Shown: positions 28,446 through 37,354, counted from the first letter of the stretch. The stretch is DNA of 64,000 bases from Pseudomonadota bacterium (GCA_024228935.1 JAAESX010000088.1:86543-150542), one strand, 5' to 3'. Program-made: numbers and translations. The notes: a model not told the origin generated them from the sequence alone.

Positions 28446-30206
28446 ATGGCCGCACCCACCTGGAACCTCGAGAACCTGTTCACCGGAGGCGTCGAGAGCC
28501 CCGACTTCGACGCCGCCCTGACGGTCGCCGAGGCCGAGGTCGAGGTCCTGGTCACGAGTGCCGACGCGCTGCCCGACCTGCCCGAGGGCCTGGACGACTG
28601 GGCCGCCTGGCTGCTCGAGGCCGACGAGTTCGCGAAGCGGGCCTGGCAGTGCGCCACCTTCAGCCACTGCCTGACCTGCGCGGACACCAACGACCGCAGC
28701 GCCTCACGGGCCGCCACGCGCGCCGACGCCGTGTTCAGCCGCCTGGGTCGCGCGCACGTGCGACCGAACGACGGGATCGCCAACGCCTCGGATGAGGGCT
28801 TCGCCGCCCTGCTCGCCCGCCCCGATCTCGAGGTCATGAACGCCGTCCTGCTCCGGATCCGTCGCGACCAGAACCTGTTGTTGCCCCGGGTCGAGGAGGC
28901 CATCACGGCCGAGCTCAACGAGGACGGCCTGGCCGGCTGGGGCAAGCTCTACGACCGCATCTCCGGGCAGCTGCAGGTCACGATCGACGGCGAGGCGGTC
29001 GCGGTGACCCAGGCGTCGAACATGCTCGGCTCGACCGACTCGGCCGACCGGAAGAAGGCGCTGGCGGCGCTCGACGAAGCCTGGAAGGGCGAAGAGGAGC
29101 ACTGCGCCCAGGCGCTCTCCCACATCGTCGGCTGGCGGCAGACCCTGAACGACCGCCGCGGCGTCGACGAGCTGGCCGACACCTTGGCCCGCAACCGCCT
29201 GACCCGCGGCACGCTCGACGCGATGATGGAGTCGGCTCGCCGGAGCCAGCCCATCCTCTCCCGCTACATGAAGGCCAAGGCCGGGCTCCTGGGCCAGGAT
29301 CAGCTCGGCTGGGAGGACCTGGCCGCACCGCTGCCCGCGCCCGCGGCCCAGCAGGACTGGAAGACCGCCGAGTCCTTCATCCTCGAGCACTTCCACAGCT
29401 ACAACCCCGAGCTGGCGGACTTCGCGAAGATGGCCTTCGACGGCCGCTGGATCGAGGCCGAGGACCGCAACGGCAAGCGCCCGGGCGGGTGGTGCGCGAA
29501 CGTGCCGCTCAGTGGCGAGAGCCGGATCTTCATGACCTTCGGCGGGACCTTCCGCAGCACGGTCACGCTCGCCCACGAGCTCGGCCACGCCTACCACAAC
29601 TGGGTCACGCGGGACCTGGAGTACAGCCGCCGCCGCATCACCTCGACGCTGGCCGAGACCGCGTCGGTGTTCGCCGAGAGCCTGGTCCGGGACGCCGCGC
29701 TCAAGGCCGCCGACTCGCGTCAGGCCCGCCTGGCGATGCTGGATGCCCGCCTGATGGCCGGCGCCAGCTTCCTGATGAACATCCCGGCCCGGTACCACTT
29801 CGAGCGAGGGCTCTACCCGCTGCGTCGCAAGGGCACGTTCGATCCGGACGAGCTGACCGAGCTGATGCTGTCCTGTGAGAAGGACGCCTACGCGAACCAG
29901 CTCAGCACCTGGTACCCCCGATTCTGGGCGAGCAAGCTGCACTTCTTCATTTCGGGCTTCGCCTTCTACAACTACCCGTACACCTTCGGGTACCTGTTCG
30001 CGCAGCTCGTCTACCGGAAGGTCATGGCCGAGGGCGACCACGCCGCGTACGTCGAGCTCCTGCGCCGCACGGGTTGGGACGACGCCGAGCCGCTGGCGCT
30101 CGACACCCTCGGCCTCGACCTGGAGAGCCCGGACACCTGGGACCTGGCCACCGCCGGCCTGTCCGAGGACCTGGACGCCTACATCACCGAGGTCGAGGGC
30201 TCCTGA
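28446..30206 (+). CDS. pepF: M3 family oligoendopeptidase F
   Basis: This 586-residue zinc metallopeptidase begins MAAPTWNLENLFTGG, the usual PepF N-terminus. The zinc site HELGH is at 377-381 in the context LAHELGHAYHNW, and the downstream glutamate is in TLAETASVFAESLV. It degrades short peptides in the cytoplasm. Length is normal for PepF/M3B. It stands alone between two minus-strand genes; a 48-base gap separates it from the divergent membrane protein. Confidence 0.92.
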   Translation: MAAPTWNLENLFTGGVESPDFDAALTVAEAEVEVLVTSADALPDLPEGLDDWAAWLLEADEFAKRAWQCATFSHCLTCADTNDRSASRAATRADAVFSRLGRAHVRPNDGIANASDEGFAALLARPDLEVMNAVLLRIRRDQNLLLPRVEEAITAELNEDGLAGWGKLYDRISGQLQVTIDGEAVAVTQASNMLGSTDSADRKKALAALDEAWKGEEEHCAQALSHIVGWRQTLNDRRGVDELADTLARNRLTRGTLDAMMESARRSQPILSRYMKAKAGLLGQDQLGWEDLAAPLPAPAAQQDWKTAESFILEHFHSYNPELADFAKMAFDGRWIEAEDRNGKRPGGWCANVPLSGESRIFMTFGGTFRSTVTLAHELGHAYHNWVTRDLEYSRRRITSTLAETASVFAESLVRDAALKAADSRQARLAMLDARLMAGASFLMNIPARYHFERGLYPLRRKGTFDPDELTELMLSCEKDAYANQLSTWYPRFWASKLHFFISGFAFYNYPYTFGYLFAQLVYRKVMAEGDHAAYVELLRRTGWDDAEPLALDTLGLDLESPDTWDLATAGLSEDLDAYITEVEGS

Positions 30207-30222
30207 CCCCAGGGCGCCTGGC

Positions 30223-30984
30223 TCACCCGCCGAGCAGCCCCGGAAGGCACCAGACGAGGCCGGACGCCGCCCCCGTCGCGACAGCCATCCACGCGGGGAG
30301 CTCGTACGCCTTCGGGCGAGGCGGAGCGGCGCCGAGAGGGTTCTCGACCAGCACGTCGAGCACCCGCTCGGCCGTCCACGCCTGGGGCTCGTTGACGAGA
30401 CTGTCCAGCGCGACCTCGATGGCCGAACAGCCGCCGTACACCTCGCTCCACCGGCACTCGGCCGCGATCTCCCGCAACAGCAGGCCGAGCTGACGCAGGT
30501 CCCGGTGCGGCTCGGCGTCGAACGGCGTGTGGCAGGAGAGCCAGACGCGATGCGCTCCGCGGCGACGACCGACGCTCACCGCGAGCGACGACAGCGCGCC
30601 GTGGGTCAGTCCCGCCCGGTGCAGGACGCGGAGCTGGAGCGCGACCTGCAACGCGATCTGGAACGAGCTCGCCGAGGCCAGATCACCGCGATCCAGGAGC
30701 TCGGCGAGACAAGTCCGTCGAGCACGCCGCTCGATGCGGTAGGGAGCGCCCGTCGGCAGGTGGCCGACCACGACCGCGACCGGCTGGTACACAGACGCCA
30801 GCTCGCTGAGGCGCTCGGCTCGTCTCGCGAAGTGTTCCCGCTGCCGATCGTCGCCGTCGCAGATCAGGACGCGACCCGCAAGCGTGGCCTCGTGGTGACG
30901 GACACAGCCCCGAGCGAAGAGAGCACGACCGATGGCCCAGCGGGCGGGAGGATCGAACGAATGCACGCGTGTGGATGGGGCCAT
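30223..30984 (-). CDS. Membrane-anchored pseudokinase
   Basis: The protein has 253 residues from the ATG at 30984; an earlier in-frame start at 31059 is possible. The fold resembles a Ser/Thr kinase C-lobe: HRAGLTHGALSSLAVSV aligns with the HRDLKPxN loop and DLRQLGLLLREI with the DxxSLGxxLxE helix. The catalytic Asp is replaced (HGA), no DFG motif is found, and no clear VAxK lysine exists. It ends in a hydrophobic helix (AWMAVATGAASGLVWCLPGL). It is likely a catalytically dead membrane scaffold. No partner kinase is adjacent. Confidence 0.65.
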   Translation of the reverse strand: MAPSTRVHSFDPPARWAIGRALFARGCVRHHEATLAGRVLICDGDDRQREHFARRAERLSELASVYQPVAVVVGHLPTGAPYRIERRARRTCLAELLDRGDLASASSFQIALQVALQLRVLHRAGLTHGALSSLAVSVGRRRGAHRVWLSCHTPFDAEPHRDLRQLGLLLREIAAECRWSEVYGGCSAIEVALDSLVNEPQAWTAERVLDVLVENPLGAAPPRPKAYELPAWMAVATGAASGLVWCLPGLLGG

Positions 30985-31144
30985 GATTCCTCGTGGAACG
31001 AGAGTGGGTCCGCATCCAGCGGCGTTGGCCGGGCCGCTCATGGGCGGCCGTTCCCACACCTGACCCTACGCCCCCGTCGCCCGATCCGTGACAGGAATCG
31101 GGATCCGCACAGGCCTTGCACATCCCCACGCCTATGCTCGCCGC

Positions 31145-31597
31145 ATGCTCCTCCTCGTCGCCTCTGCCCTCGCCACGGACCTGGACTCGACCGTCCGACC
31201 TGCGCTCTCCCGCGAGTCGGTGGGCCAGGCCGACCACCCGTTCGTCGGCGCCGTGATCGACCGACGGGGTGCCTGTTCGGACCCGGCCGCGCTCGATCGT
31301 GTGCTGGCCCAGCTCGCCGCCGATGAGCGCGCCCAGCTGAAGGACTTCGAGGTCGGCTCGCCAGCGCTTCCCCGAACGGAGATGACCCTCGACGTGCAGT
31401 CGGCGGACGTGCACGCCCTGTTCCGGCTCCTGGCCGAGCGGGGGGACATCAACATCGTCGCTGCGGACGGCGTTCAAGGCGAGGTGAGCCTGATGCTCCA
31501 CGACATGGCCTGGGACGAGGTGCTGCAGGTCATCCTGGCGAGCGCGCACCTGGACGCCATCGTCGGGGACAACGTCATCGTCGTCTACCCGCTGTAG
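31145..31597 (+). CDS. Orphan secretin/TonB short N-terminal (STN) domain protein
   Basis: This 150-residue secreted protein has a short leader (MLLLVASALA) and an STN domain at about 78-150. The sequence MTLDVQSADVHALFRLLAE, NIVAADGVQGEVSLMLHDM, and WDEVLQVILASAHLDAI matches the N0/STN domain that precedes secretins such as PilQ and some TonB receptors. Nothing follows it: there is no secretin or barrel. A start at 31088 (GTG) would add a conventional basic n-region and cannot be excluded. It could interact with a separately encoded secretin. Confidence 0.72.
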   Translation: MLLLVASALATDLDSTVRPALSRESVGQADHPFVGAVIDRRGACSDPAALDRVLAQLAADERAQLKDFEVGSPALPRTEMTLDVQSADVHALFRLLAERGDINIVAADGVQGEVSLMLHDMAWDEVLQVILASAHLDAIVGDNVIVVYPL

Positions 31598-31621
31598 GCC
31601 TGCCCGCGTTCGGGTGCCGGC

Positions 31622-31930
31622 TCAGCCGCCGAAGGTGTCGCCCTGCACGTCCACCGCCTCGCACACGTTGCGCTGGCAGATCGCCTCGGTCGTCTCCTTG
31701 CAGTCCGAGCAGGCATCGGCGGCGCAGTCCGTGCCGCCGCAGTCGGCCGCGGTCTTGCCCTCGACGTCGGCCAGGGAGGTCGCTGCCACCGCCGCGCACG
31801 TGCACTCCTGGGCGCAGTCCGTGTAGGTGACCACGCAGTCTGCGTCCGTCTCGCAGGCACGCTGGGCCGTGGGGATCGACAGCGTGCACTCGGAGATGCC
31901 GCCACACCCGAGCCAGAGAGCGAGGATCAC
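31622..31930 (-). CDS. Small cysteine-rich lipoprotein
   Basis: This 102-residue protein has the leader MILALWLGC (Cys9) and thirteen cysteines in all. They are arranged in pairs such as CETDADC, CAQECTC, CGGTDC and CSDC. The pattern suggests a disulfide-knotted surface protein like the 'CxxDxDC' lipoproteins common in Myxococcota. The ATG overlaps the upstream esterase gene's stop by 4 bases (ATGA), so the two are made together. No enzymatic motif is visible. Confidence 0.68.
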   Translation of the reverse strand: MILALWLGCGGISECTLSIPTAQRACETDADCVVTYTDCAQECTCAAVAATSLADVEGKTAADCGGTDCAADACSDCKETTEAICQRNVCEAVDVQGDTFGG

Positions 31931-32781
31931 TCGGGCTCCGAGCAGAAGCTGGGGTAGACGCTCGCGTCGCCGAAGCCCGGAACGGGATCGACGCCCCAGG
32001 GGTGGTCCTCGAAGAACTGGAGCGTGTAGTCGGTGGCCTCGTTCGGGATGACGTGTCCCTGGGTGTGCACGCAGGTGCGCACCCAGTGCCCGTCCTCGAC
32101 GAGGTCCGCCTCGAACTCCTTGCTCGCGTCGTCGAACGACAGCCCGTTGTACTTGTCGTTCGCATCACCCCACGTCAGAAGGACCGGCATGTCCCGGGCC
32201 GGCTCGGTGTAGTCGACGAACACGCCGGTGCCGCCGGACAGGGGCGCCGCAGCCGCCAGGTACTCGCTGCGGTGCATCACCAGGTAGGTCGACCACAGGC
32301 CGCCCGCCGACATGCCCGTGGTGTAGACGCGGCTGTTGTCGACGTCGTACTGCTCGTCCAGGCAGCTCAGCACGTCGTCGAAGAGCGCCAGGTCCGGCCC
32401 GGCCTGGCTGCCGTCCCCGATGAAGCCCCACTCGCTCGCGGCCATGCCGTCGCGCGACTCGGGCACGACGACGATGTAGCCGGCCTGCTTGACCGTCTTG
32501 AGGCCCTGGTATCGGACCGCGTCCGACGCCGAGCCACCCAGCCAGTGCCAGTTGAACCACACGGGCGCGCCGCTCGGGTCGCCCGGCAGCTTCAGGATGA
32601 TCTCGCGGTCGATACCGTCCGAGGTGATGGTCATCTCGCCGTTCTTCATGTCCGGGCAGGTGCCGCCCGAGTAGGCCACCGGCGCAGGTGGACCTCCGAC
32701 GAGCGGACCCGAGTCTCCCGCCGAGTCCCCGGCGACGCCATCGCCCGAACCACCACCGACACACGCGAACAACCAGCGCAT
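31927..32781 (-). CDS. Esterase lipoprotein, PHB-depolymerase/LpqC-like
   Basis: This 284-residue alpha/beta-hydrolase has the very short lipoprotein leader MRWLFAC (Cys7) and a Gly/Asp/Ser-rich spacer. The domain runs from about residue 50. The nucleophile elbow is TTGMSAGGLWS (GxSxGG), and a following Asp and a His (THVQGHVIP-like CVHTQGHVIP) complete the probable triad. The family includes poly-hydroxybutyrate depolymerases, feruloyl and acetylxylan esterases. It is probably surface-anchored. It is co-transcribed with the Cys-rich lipoprotein. Confidence 0.78.
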   Translation of the reverse strand: MRWLFACVGGGSGDGVAGDSAGDSGPLVGGPPAPVAYSGGTCPDMKNGEMTITSDGIDREIILKLPGDPSGAPVWFNWHWLGGSASDAVRYQGLKTVKQAGYIVVVPESRDGMAASEWGFIGDGSQAGPDLALFDDVLSCLDEQYDVDNSRVYTTGMSAGGLWSTYLVMHRSEYLAAAAPLSGGTGVFVDYTEPARDMPVLLTWGDANDKYNGLSFDDASKEFEADLVEDGHWVRTCVHTQGHVIPNEATDYTLQFFEDHPWGVDPVPGFGDASVYPSFCSEPE

Positions 32782-32841
32782 CACGCCTCCAAGCGGACGC
32801 CTTGTAGCCGCCCGAGCATTCCTTCGGCTATAGGGACGGCC

Positions 32842-33366
32842 GTGCTGACGGCAGGCCAGATCGCGCCCACCTTCGAGAAGCGGCCCGTGTTCGGGCTGCC
32901 AGTGTCGGTCCCGCACACCCGGTACAGCACCGTGATCTGCTTCGTCCGCGGCCTGGGCTCGCCGCTGACCCGCGAGGCGCTCTCCCTGCTGCAGGACCGA
33001 TGGGCCGAGTTCGACGAGCTGGGCCACCGCATCGTGGCGATCACCGACTCGCCGGCCTCGATGGCCCAGGACTTCGTGCCCCGGTACCACGTGTTGTTCC
33101 CCGTGATCTGCGACCCCGGGCAGGAACTGTTCAAGCTGTACGAGGTCGGAGGGCACATCGAGTTGGCGGGCAACCTCCGCGGACTCGCCGGCAGCGCGCG
33201 GTCGGCCTTCCGCGCGCTTCGCCATGGACACGGCCCGTTGGAGCGCAACCATCTCAAGCTGCCCGCCCAGTTCTGCGTCGCCTCGGATGGGCGGCTCACC
33301 CATGCCCGCTACGGACGCGCCATGACGGACGTCCCGGAGATCGACGACCTGCTCGCTGCGTGCTGA
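32842..33366 (+). CDS. Peroxiredoxin-like protein lacking the active-site cysteines
   Basis: From the GTG at 32842 the protein has 174 residues with a full thioredoxin-like AhpC/TSA fold pattern: GQIAPTF, VICFVRG, RIVAITDSPASMAQDF, FPVICDPGQELFKLYEV and a late LPAQFCVASDGR. The active-site stretch that is RGxxCPxCR in relatives reads RGLGSPLTR, so both cysteines are replaced (Ser, Thr). It is therefore unlikely to reduce peroxide through the usual cysteine. There is no leader, so it is cytoplasmic. Its end overlaps the following lipoprotein gene by 7 bases. Confidence 0.75.
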   Translation: MLTAGQIAPTFEKRPVFGLPVSVPHTRYSTVICFVRGLGSPLTREALSLLQDRWAEFDELGHRIVAITDSPASMAQDFVPRYHVLFPVICDPGQELFKLYEVGGHIELAGNLRGLAGSARSAFRALRHGHGPLERNHLKLPAQFCVASDGRLTHARYGRAMTDVPEIDDLLAAC

Positions 33367-34316
33367 TCCTCCTCGCCATCGCCTGCTTCTCGGCCCCCGA
33401 CCGCTCCGGCTACCTGCCGAAGCACGTCGCTGTGACGCTCGAGTTCGAGGACGGTCAGGAAGGCACCTTGCTGGCGGACCTGGTCGAGCCTCACCTGCCG
33501 CCGGTCGTGCGGATCAGCGAGAACGCGTGGGTCTTCCGCGACGGCATTCCCGTTCCGGCGAGCTCACGTGAGCCGCTGCCGGGGGCACACGCCGACGGCC
33601 CGGGCGACGGTTTCGGCGTGGAGCTCGAGGACGGCACGGTCCTGCTCCGGCTGCCCCACGACACGATCGAGGTCGCCCACGACGTCGAACAGATCGTCGA
33701 GGTCGCCATGCTGCCCGAGGTCGACACGCAGGCCGCCAACCTGGTCTTCAAGTCCGTGCGCGCTCTGCACGCCGCGGCCCTCCCCGCCCGGATCGACGGC
33801 GACCTGGAGGAGTGGACCGGAAGAAGCCTCCCCGTCGACCAGCCCGCCCAGATCCAGGGCGACACAGAGGACTGGGACGGCCCCCGCGACGGGAGCATGG
33901 CCGTCGCCACCCGCGTCCATCACGAGCGGATCAGCGTCGCCGTCCGGCTGCGCGACGACCAACTGCTCGAGAACGCCGACCGACTCGAGATCCTGGCCCC
34001 CGGACTGCCGACGATCTCGATCCCTGTCGGGCCGGCCGGCCCGTGCGAGGTGCCCCCGGGCTGGGAGTGCGCCTGGGTCGACGCGGTCAGCTTCGGCACG
34101 GGCATCGAGCTGTCCATGCCCGACACGCGACCGGACTCCGCGTCTCAGCAGTTGGATATTGTCGTGCGGTTCGTCGATGTGGACCCGAACGAGTCCCCGA
34201 CGACCATCGCGACCGCGCCATCGACGGCGGCCGTGGCCCTGTTCGGCCTCTACCAGCGCCCCGGGCCGAGCGGCTCGGGCGCGAACAGCAGGATCAGCAC
34301 GACCACCAGCCCGTAG
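33360..34316 (+). CDS. Lipoprotein with CBM9/DOMON-like region
   Basis: The start is the GTG at 33360, overlapping the previous gene, which gives the leader MLILLAIAC (Cys9) and 318 residues. After a beta-rich N-terminal region, two motifs of the 'DGxLxEW' type appear (ARIDGDLEEWTG and QGDTEDWDG) near 140-175. They introduce a domain resembling carbohydrate-binding/DOMON-like modules. A single disulfide is possible (CEVPPGWEC). Its 3' end overlaps the convergent UbiA-type gene by 67 bases. Ligand unknown. Confidence 0.62.
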   Translation: MLILLAIACFSAPDRSGYLPKHVAVTLEFEDGQEGTLLADLVEPHLPPVVRISENAWVFRDGIPVPASSREPLPGAHADGPGDGFGVELEDGTVLLRLPHDTIEVAHDVEQIVEVAMLPEVDTQAANLVFKSVRALHAAALPARIDGDLEEWTGRSLPVDQPAQIQGDTEDWDGPRDGSMAVATRVHHERISVAVRLRDDQLLENADRLEILAPGLPTISIPVGPAGPCEVPPGWECAWVDAVSFGTGIELSMPDTRPDSASQQLDIVVRFVDVDPNESPTTIATAPSTAAVALFGLYQRPGPSGSGANSRISTTTSP

Positions 34317-35173
34317 AGGACGCCGGTCAGCAGGATCGGCTTGTCCTTGAGGACCAGCTGGGTCGGGTCCCCGTCCTCGCCCTGCTGGACCAGGAAGATG
34401 TACCGGAACACGCCGTAGAGCGGGAACGGGACCGTCAGGACGAGCAGCGGGTTCGGCGAGCCGAGGACGGTGTACAGCGCGTAGCTGATGATGGTGCCGC
34501 TCGAGGTGATGCTCTGGAACTCGTCCAGCATCGACGTCGAGTACTCCTTCAGGATGGCGCGGTGCTGGCCAGCGTTGGTCTCGCCGAGCGTCGAGAGCTC
34601 GCCGCGGCGCTTGTTGAAGCCCATGAACAGCGCGAAGAAGCCGGCGCAGAGGATGAGCCAGGGGCTGATCCAGACGCCGATGGCGATGGCTCCGGCGATG
34701 GCGCGCAGCAGGAAGCCGAAGCTGATCATCATGATGTCGAGGATCGGCTGCTGTTTGCCCCACAGCGTGTACGTCATCGTGTTGACGAAGTACCCGAAGG
34801 TGATGGCGGCGAAGAGCGGATCGAGGAACCACGCGGCCGCCATGCCGCCGGCGAAGCAGACCGCCGCCCAGACCCAGGCCATCGGGACGGGGAGCGCCCC
34901 GGACGCGATGGGCCGGAACCTCTTCTTGGGGTGCTTGGTGTCGGCCTCGCGGTCCAGGATGTCGTTGATGACGTAGCCGCAGCTGCTGACCAGGCAGAAC
35001 GCGCCGATGCCCCAGGCCGCCAGCTTGAGCGACTCGGGGTTTGTGAACTCCATCGAGAACACGAGCGCGGCGAGCAGGAACACCTGCTTGGCCCACTGCT
35101 TCGGCCGGAGCGCCTTGATGAGCGCGACCGGGAGAACGTCCTTCGGTACCTCGACCGCGTCGTCCGCCATCAC
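34250..35173 (-). CDS. UbiA-family prenyltransferase, decaprenyl-phosphate phosphoribosyltransferase-like
   Basis: This 307-residue protein has about nine membrane helices. It matches the DPPR-synthase branch of the UbiA family: ALRPKQWAKQVFLLAA at the start, NDILDREADTKHPKKRFRP (NDxxDxxxD plus the basic follow-up) and GFNKRRGEL in place of the second Asp motif. That branch makes decaprenyl-phosphoryl-ribose for arabinan synthesis in actinobacteria; in other phyla the product is less certain. Its ATG overlaps the kinase stop as ATGA, so the two are translated together. Confidence 0.8.
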   Translation of the reverse strand: MMADDAVEVPKDVLPVALIKALRPKQWAKQVFLLAALVFSMEFTNPESLKLAAWGIGAFCLVSSCGYVINDILDREADTKHPKKRFRPIASGALPVPMAWVWAAVCFAGGMAAAWFLDPLFAAITFGYFVNTMTYTLWGKQQPILDIMMISFGFLLRAIAGAIAIGVWISPWLILCAGFFALFMGFNKRRGELSTLGETNAGQHRAILKEYSTSMLDEFQSITSSGTIISYALYTVLGSPNPLLVLTVPFPLYGVFRYIFLVQQGEDGDPTQLVLKDKPILLTGVLYGLVVVLILLFAPEPLGPGRW

Positions 35174-37008
35174 TCTTCGTCCGCCGGCGGCGTCGGCGCG
35201 GGGACGTCCACCGTCAGCGCGTGAGCGCCCGGCGCGAGCGGCACGCTCACACCTCCGTCGGCGCGCTTGCCGTCGATCGTCACGGTCACGCCCTTGGGCG
35301 CGTCGATGACCACCGAAGGGGGCGGCGGGGTGCGAACGGCCATGACCGCCGCCATGACGCCGATGCCGAGCACGAAGCCGACGAACAGCGCAGCGAGGCA
35401 GCCCAGCAGGATGAACATCGTGGTCCGCCGCGTCATCTTCGCCGCGGGCCGAGGCCGCTCGAGGACCGGACGCGACGTCGGGGGCGGGGCCGCCTGGGCG
35501 ACGCGGGTGGGGCCGGGCTCCGTACGCACGGAGACCGGGCGCTCCGTCACGCGCGGTGCCGGCCGGGCGCGGGTAGCGGTCAGCTCATCGAGCTCCAGCT
35601 CGTCGAGCATGTCGTCGTCGAGCGTCGGGTTCGGACGGATGACCGTCTCGACGTCCTCGGACCACTCGTCGACAGGCGCCGTGAGCATCAGGCTGTCCTG
35701 CACGAGCGTGGACTCGTCGTCGACGCTCGTCGGACGGTCCTCGCTGTCCTCGTCGAACTGGACCTCGGCGATCAGGACCTGGCGGTTCAGCGAGCTGGTG
35801 TCGCCGGCCGCGTCGAAGGTCGAGTCGTCCAGATCCACGGGACCGAACGCCACCGACGGCCCGTCGATCACATCGTCGGACGGCACCGTCGGGCGGATCT
35901 CGTCCGGGAGCGCCATCTCTGGGATCGTGGGGCGCTCGTCGATATCGTCCACCGGCTGCTTGGCCGCCGACTGCGCCATCCGCTGGTGCATCGGGATCGG
36001 GATCGGCCGGGTCTCCTGGTCCTTCAGGGCCAGCACCTTGTTCCGCTCGCGTCGGCGCGGGGCGGCAGCCTGCGGGAACAAGCCCTTCAGGTACGCCGCC
36101 AGCGTGGTGTGGCTGAAGATGAAGCCCGAGTCGTGGAAGAACCGGTTCAGGGCGTCCTTGAACTCGGTCGCCGTCTGGTACCGCTCGCCCGCCTCGGCGG
36201 AGAGCGCCCGATCGAGGATCACCTCGAGCGCGTACGGCACATCGGGGTTCGCGAAGGTGGGCGCCTGGTACTCGCCGGCCCGGATGGCGGCAATCGTCTT
36301 CAGGTCGCCGGTCTGGCGGAAGGGATGGGTCCCGCAGAGCATCTCGTAGAAGAGGACGCCCGCCGCGAACAGGTCGGTGCGCTGGTCGACCTCCTTGGCC
36401 GAGGCCTGCTCGGGGCTCATGTAGTCGAACTTGCCCTTGATGACGCCGGACACCGTCTCCAGCGCCTTCACGCTGGCCTTGGCGATGCCGAAGTCCGTGA
36501 GCTTGACCTCGCCCTGGAAGCTCAGGAGCACGTTGCTGGGGCTCACGTCGCGGTGGACGATGTTGAGCGGAACGGGCGTCGAGCCCCGCATGATCTGGCG
36601 GTTGTGCGCGTACTCGAGGCCTTTCAGGACCTCGATCAGCACGAACACGGCGTGCGGCACCGGCAGCGTGATCCCACGCTCGCGGCACCGCTCGAGCACG
36701 CGGCCCAGGTCCTGCCCGTGCACGTACTCCATGGCGACGTAGTACTGGCCCTTCACCTGCCCGAGGTCGAGGATCTGGACGATGTTGGCGTGACTCAAGA
36801 GCCCCGCGACCTTGGCCTCGTCGACCAGCAGGTCGATGTATTCCCGGTTCTGGGAGAGCCCCGGCAGGACGCGCTTGATCGCGAACAAACGGTTGAAGCC
36901 TCCAATGCCCTCCATCCGGGCTTTGAAGATCTCTGCCATTCCGCCTTGCGCGACCCTTTCCAGGATCGCGTACTTGCCGAATTGCTCGATGGCGGCGGTC
37001 TGTCCCAT
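35170..37008 (-). CDS. Membrane-anchored Ser/Thr protein kinase with periplasmic PEGA-like tail
   Basis: This 612-residue Hanks-type kinase has its glycine loop at VAQGGMAEIF, the VAIK-type lysine at FAIKRV, the catalytic loop HRDVSPSNVLL, and DFGIAK, all intact. The kinase domain spans about 10-290. A 230-residue acidic linker follows, with Thr-Pro/Pro-Thr sites (for example RPTIPEM, RPTVPSD). One membrane helix (about 530-558, MFILLGCLAALFVGFVLGIG) comes next, then a short PEGA-like beta domain. The HRDVSPSN form is typical of myxobacterial kinases. It is coupled to the downstream prenyltransferase. Start chosen at MGQTAAIEQFGKY. Confidence 0.9.
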   Translation of the reverse strand: MGQTAAIEQFGKYAILERVAQGGMAEIFKARMEGIGGFNRLFAIKRVLPGLSQNREYIDLLVDEAKVAGLLSHANIVQILDLGQVKGQYYVAMEYVHGQDLGRVLERCRERGITLPVPHAVFVLIEVLKGLEYAHNRQIMRGSTPVPLNIVHRDVSPSNVLLSFQGEVKLTDFGIAKASVKALETVSGVIKGKFDYMSPEQASAKEVDQRTDLFAAGVLFYEMLCGTHPFRQTGDLKTIAAIRAGEYQAPTFANPDVPYALEVILDRALSAEAGERYQTATEFKDALNRFFHDSGFIFSHTTLAAYLKGLFPQAAAPRRRERNKVLALKDQETRPIPIPMHQRMAQSAAKQPVDDIDERPTIPEMALPDEIRPTVPSDDVIDGPSVAFGPVDLDDSTFDAAGDTSSLNRQVLIAEVQFDEDSEDRPTSVDDESTLVQDSLMLTAPVDEWSEDVETVIRPNPTLDDDMLDELELDELTATRARPAPRVTERPVSVRTEPGPTRVAQAAPPPTSRPVLERPRPAAKMTRRTTMFILLGCLAALFVGFVLGIGVMAAVMAVRTPPPPSVVIDAPKGVTVTIDGKRADGGVSVPLAPGAHALTVDVPAPTPPADEE

Positions 37009-37019
37009 CGGGGGGGAGT

Positions 37020-37343
37020 CTACTCCTCGACCTCGCCGCACACGAGATCGCACGACGGAGGCCAGTTGGTTCCGCCGGTGTAGTCGCCGCAGGCCATGCC
37101 CGCAGTCTCCTCGACACAGGTCTGGGCGATCTTGCGGTCGAACGCGCACTCGTCGTCGTCCGCGCGGGTCGGCTCGTCCCGATCCGCGTAGCAGCTCTCG
37201 AGGTCGTCGCCCCGATTCGGGACGAACTCGAGCACGTCGGCGTCGTAGCACTCGTAGATCTTGTCGCAGACCGTGGCGTTGTAGTCGGCGCTGAAGTCCC
37301 CGGGGGAGTAGCAGCCGGTCCAGATGGCGATGAGCAGAGGCAT
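37020..37343 (-). CDS. Small cysteine-rich lipoprotein
   Basis: This 107-residue protein has the leader MPLLIAIWTGC (Cys11), which begins at the first possible initiator in the frame. Eight further cysteines (four possible disulfides) occur in an acidic mature part, in the pattern NATVCDKIYECYDADV ... CVEETAGMACGDY. Similar small 'C-D-x-x-x-x-C' lipoproteins are frequent in Myxococcota; their function is unknown. It is divergent from the Tad locus over 36 bases and sits just upstream of the kinase gene, so it may share that transcript. Confidence 0.65.
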   Translation of the reverse strand: MPLLIAIWTGCYSPGDFSADYNATVCDKIYECYDADVLEFVPNRGDDLESCYADRDEPTRADDDECAFDRKIAQTCVEETAGMACGDYTGGTNWPPSCDLVCGEVEE

Positions 37344-37354
37344 AGCCAGGGCGG

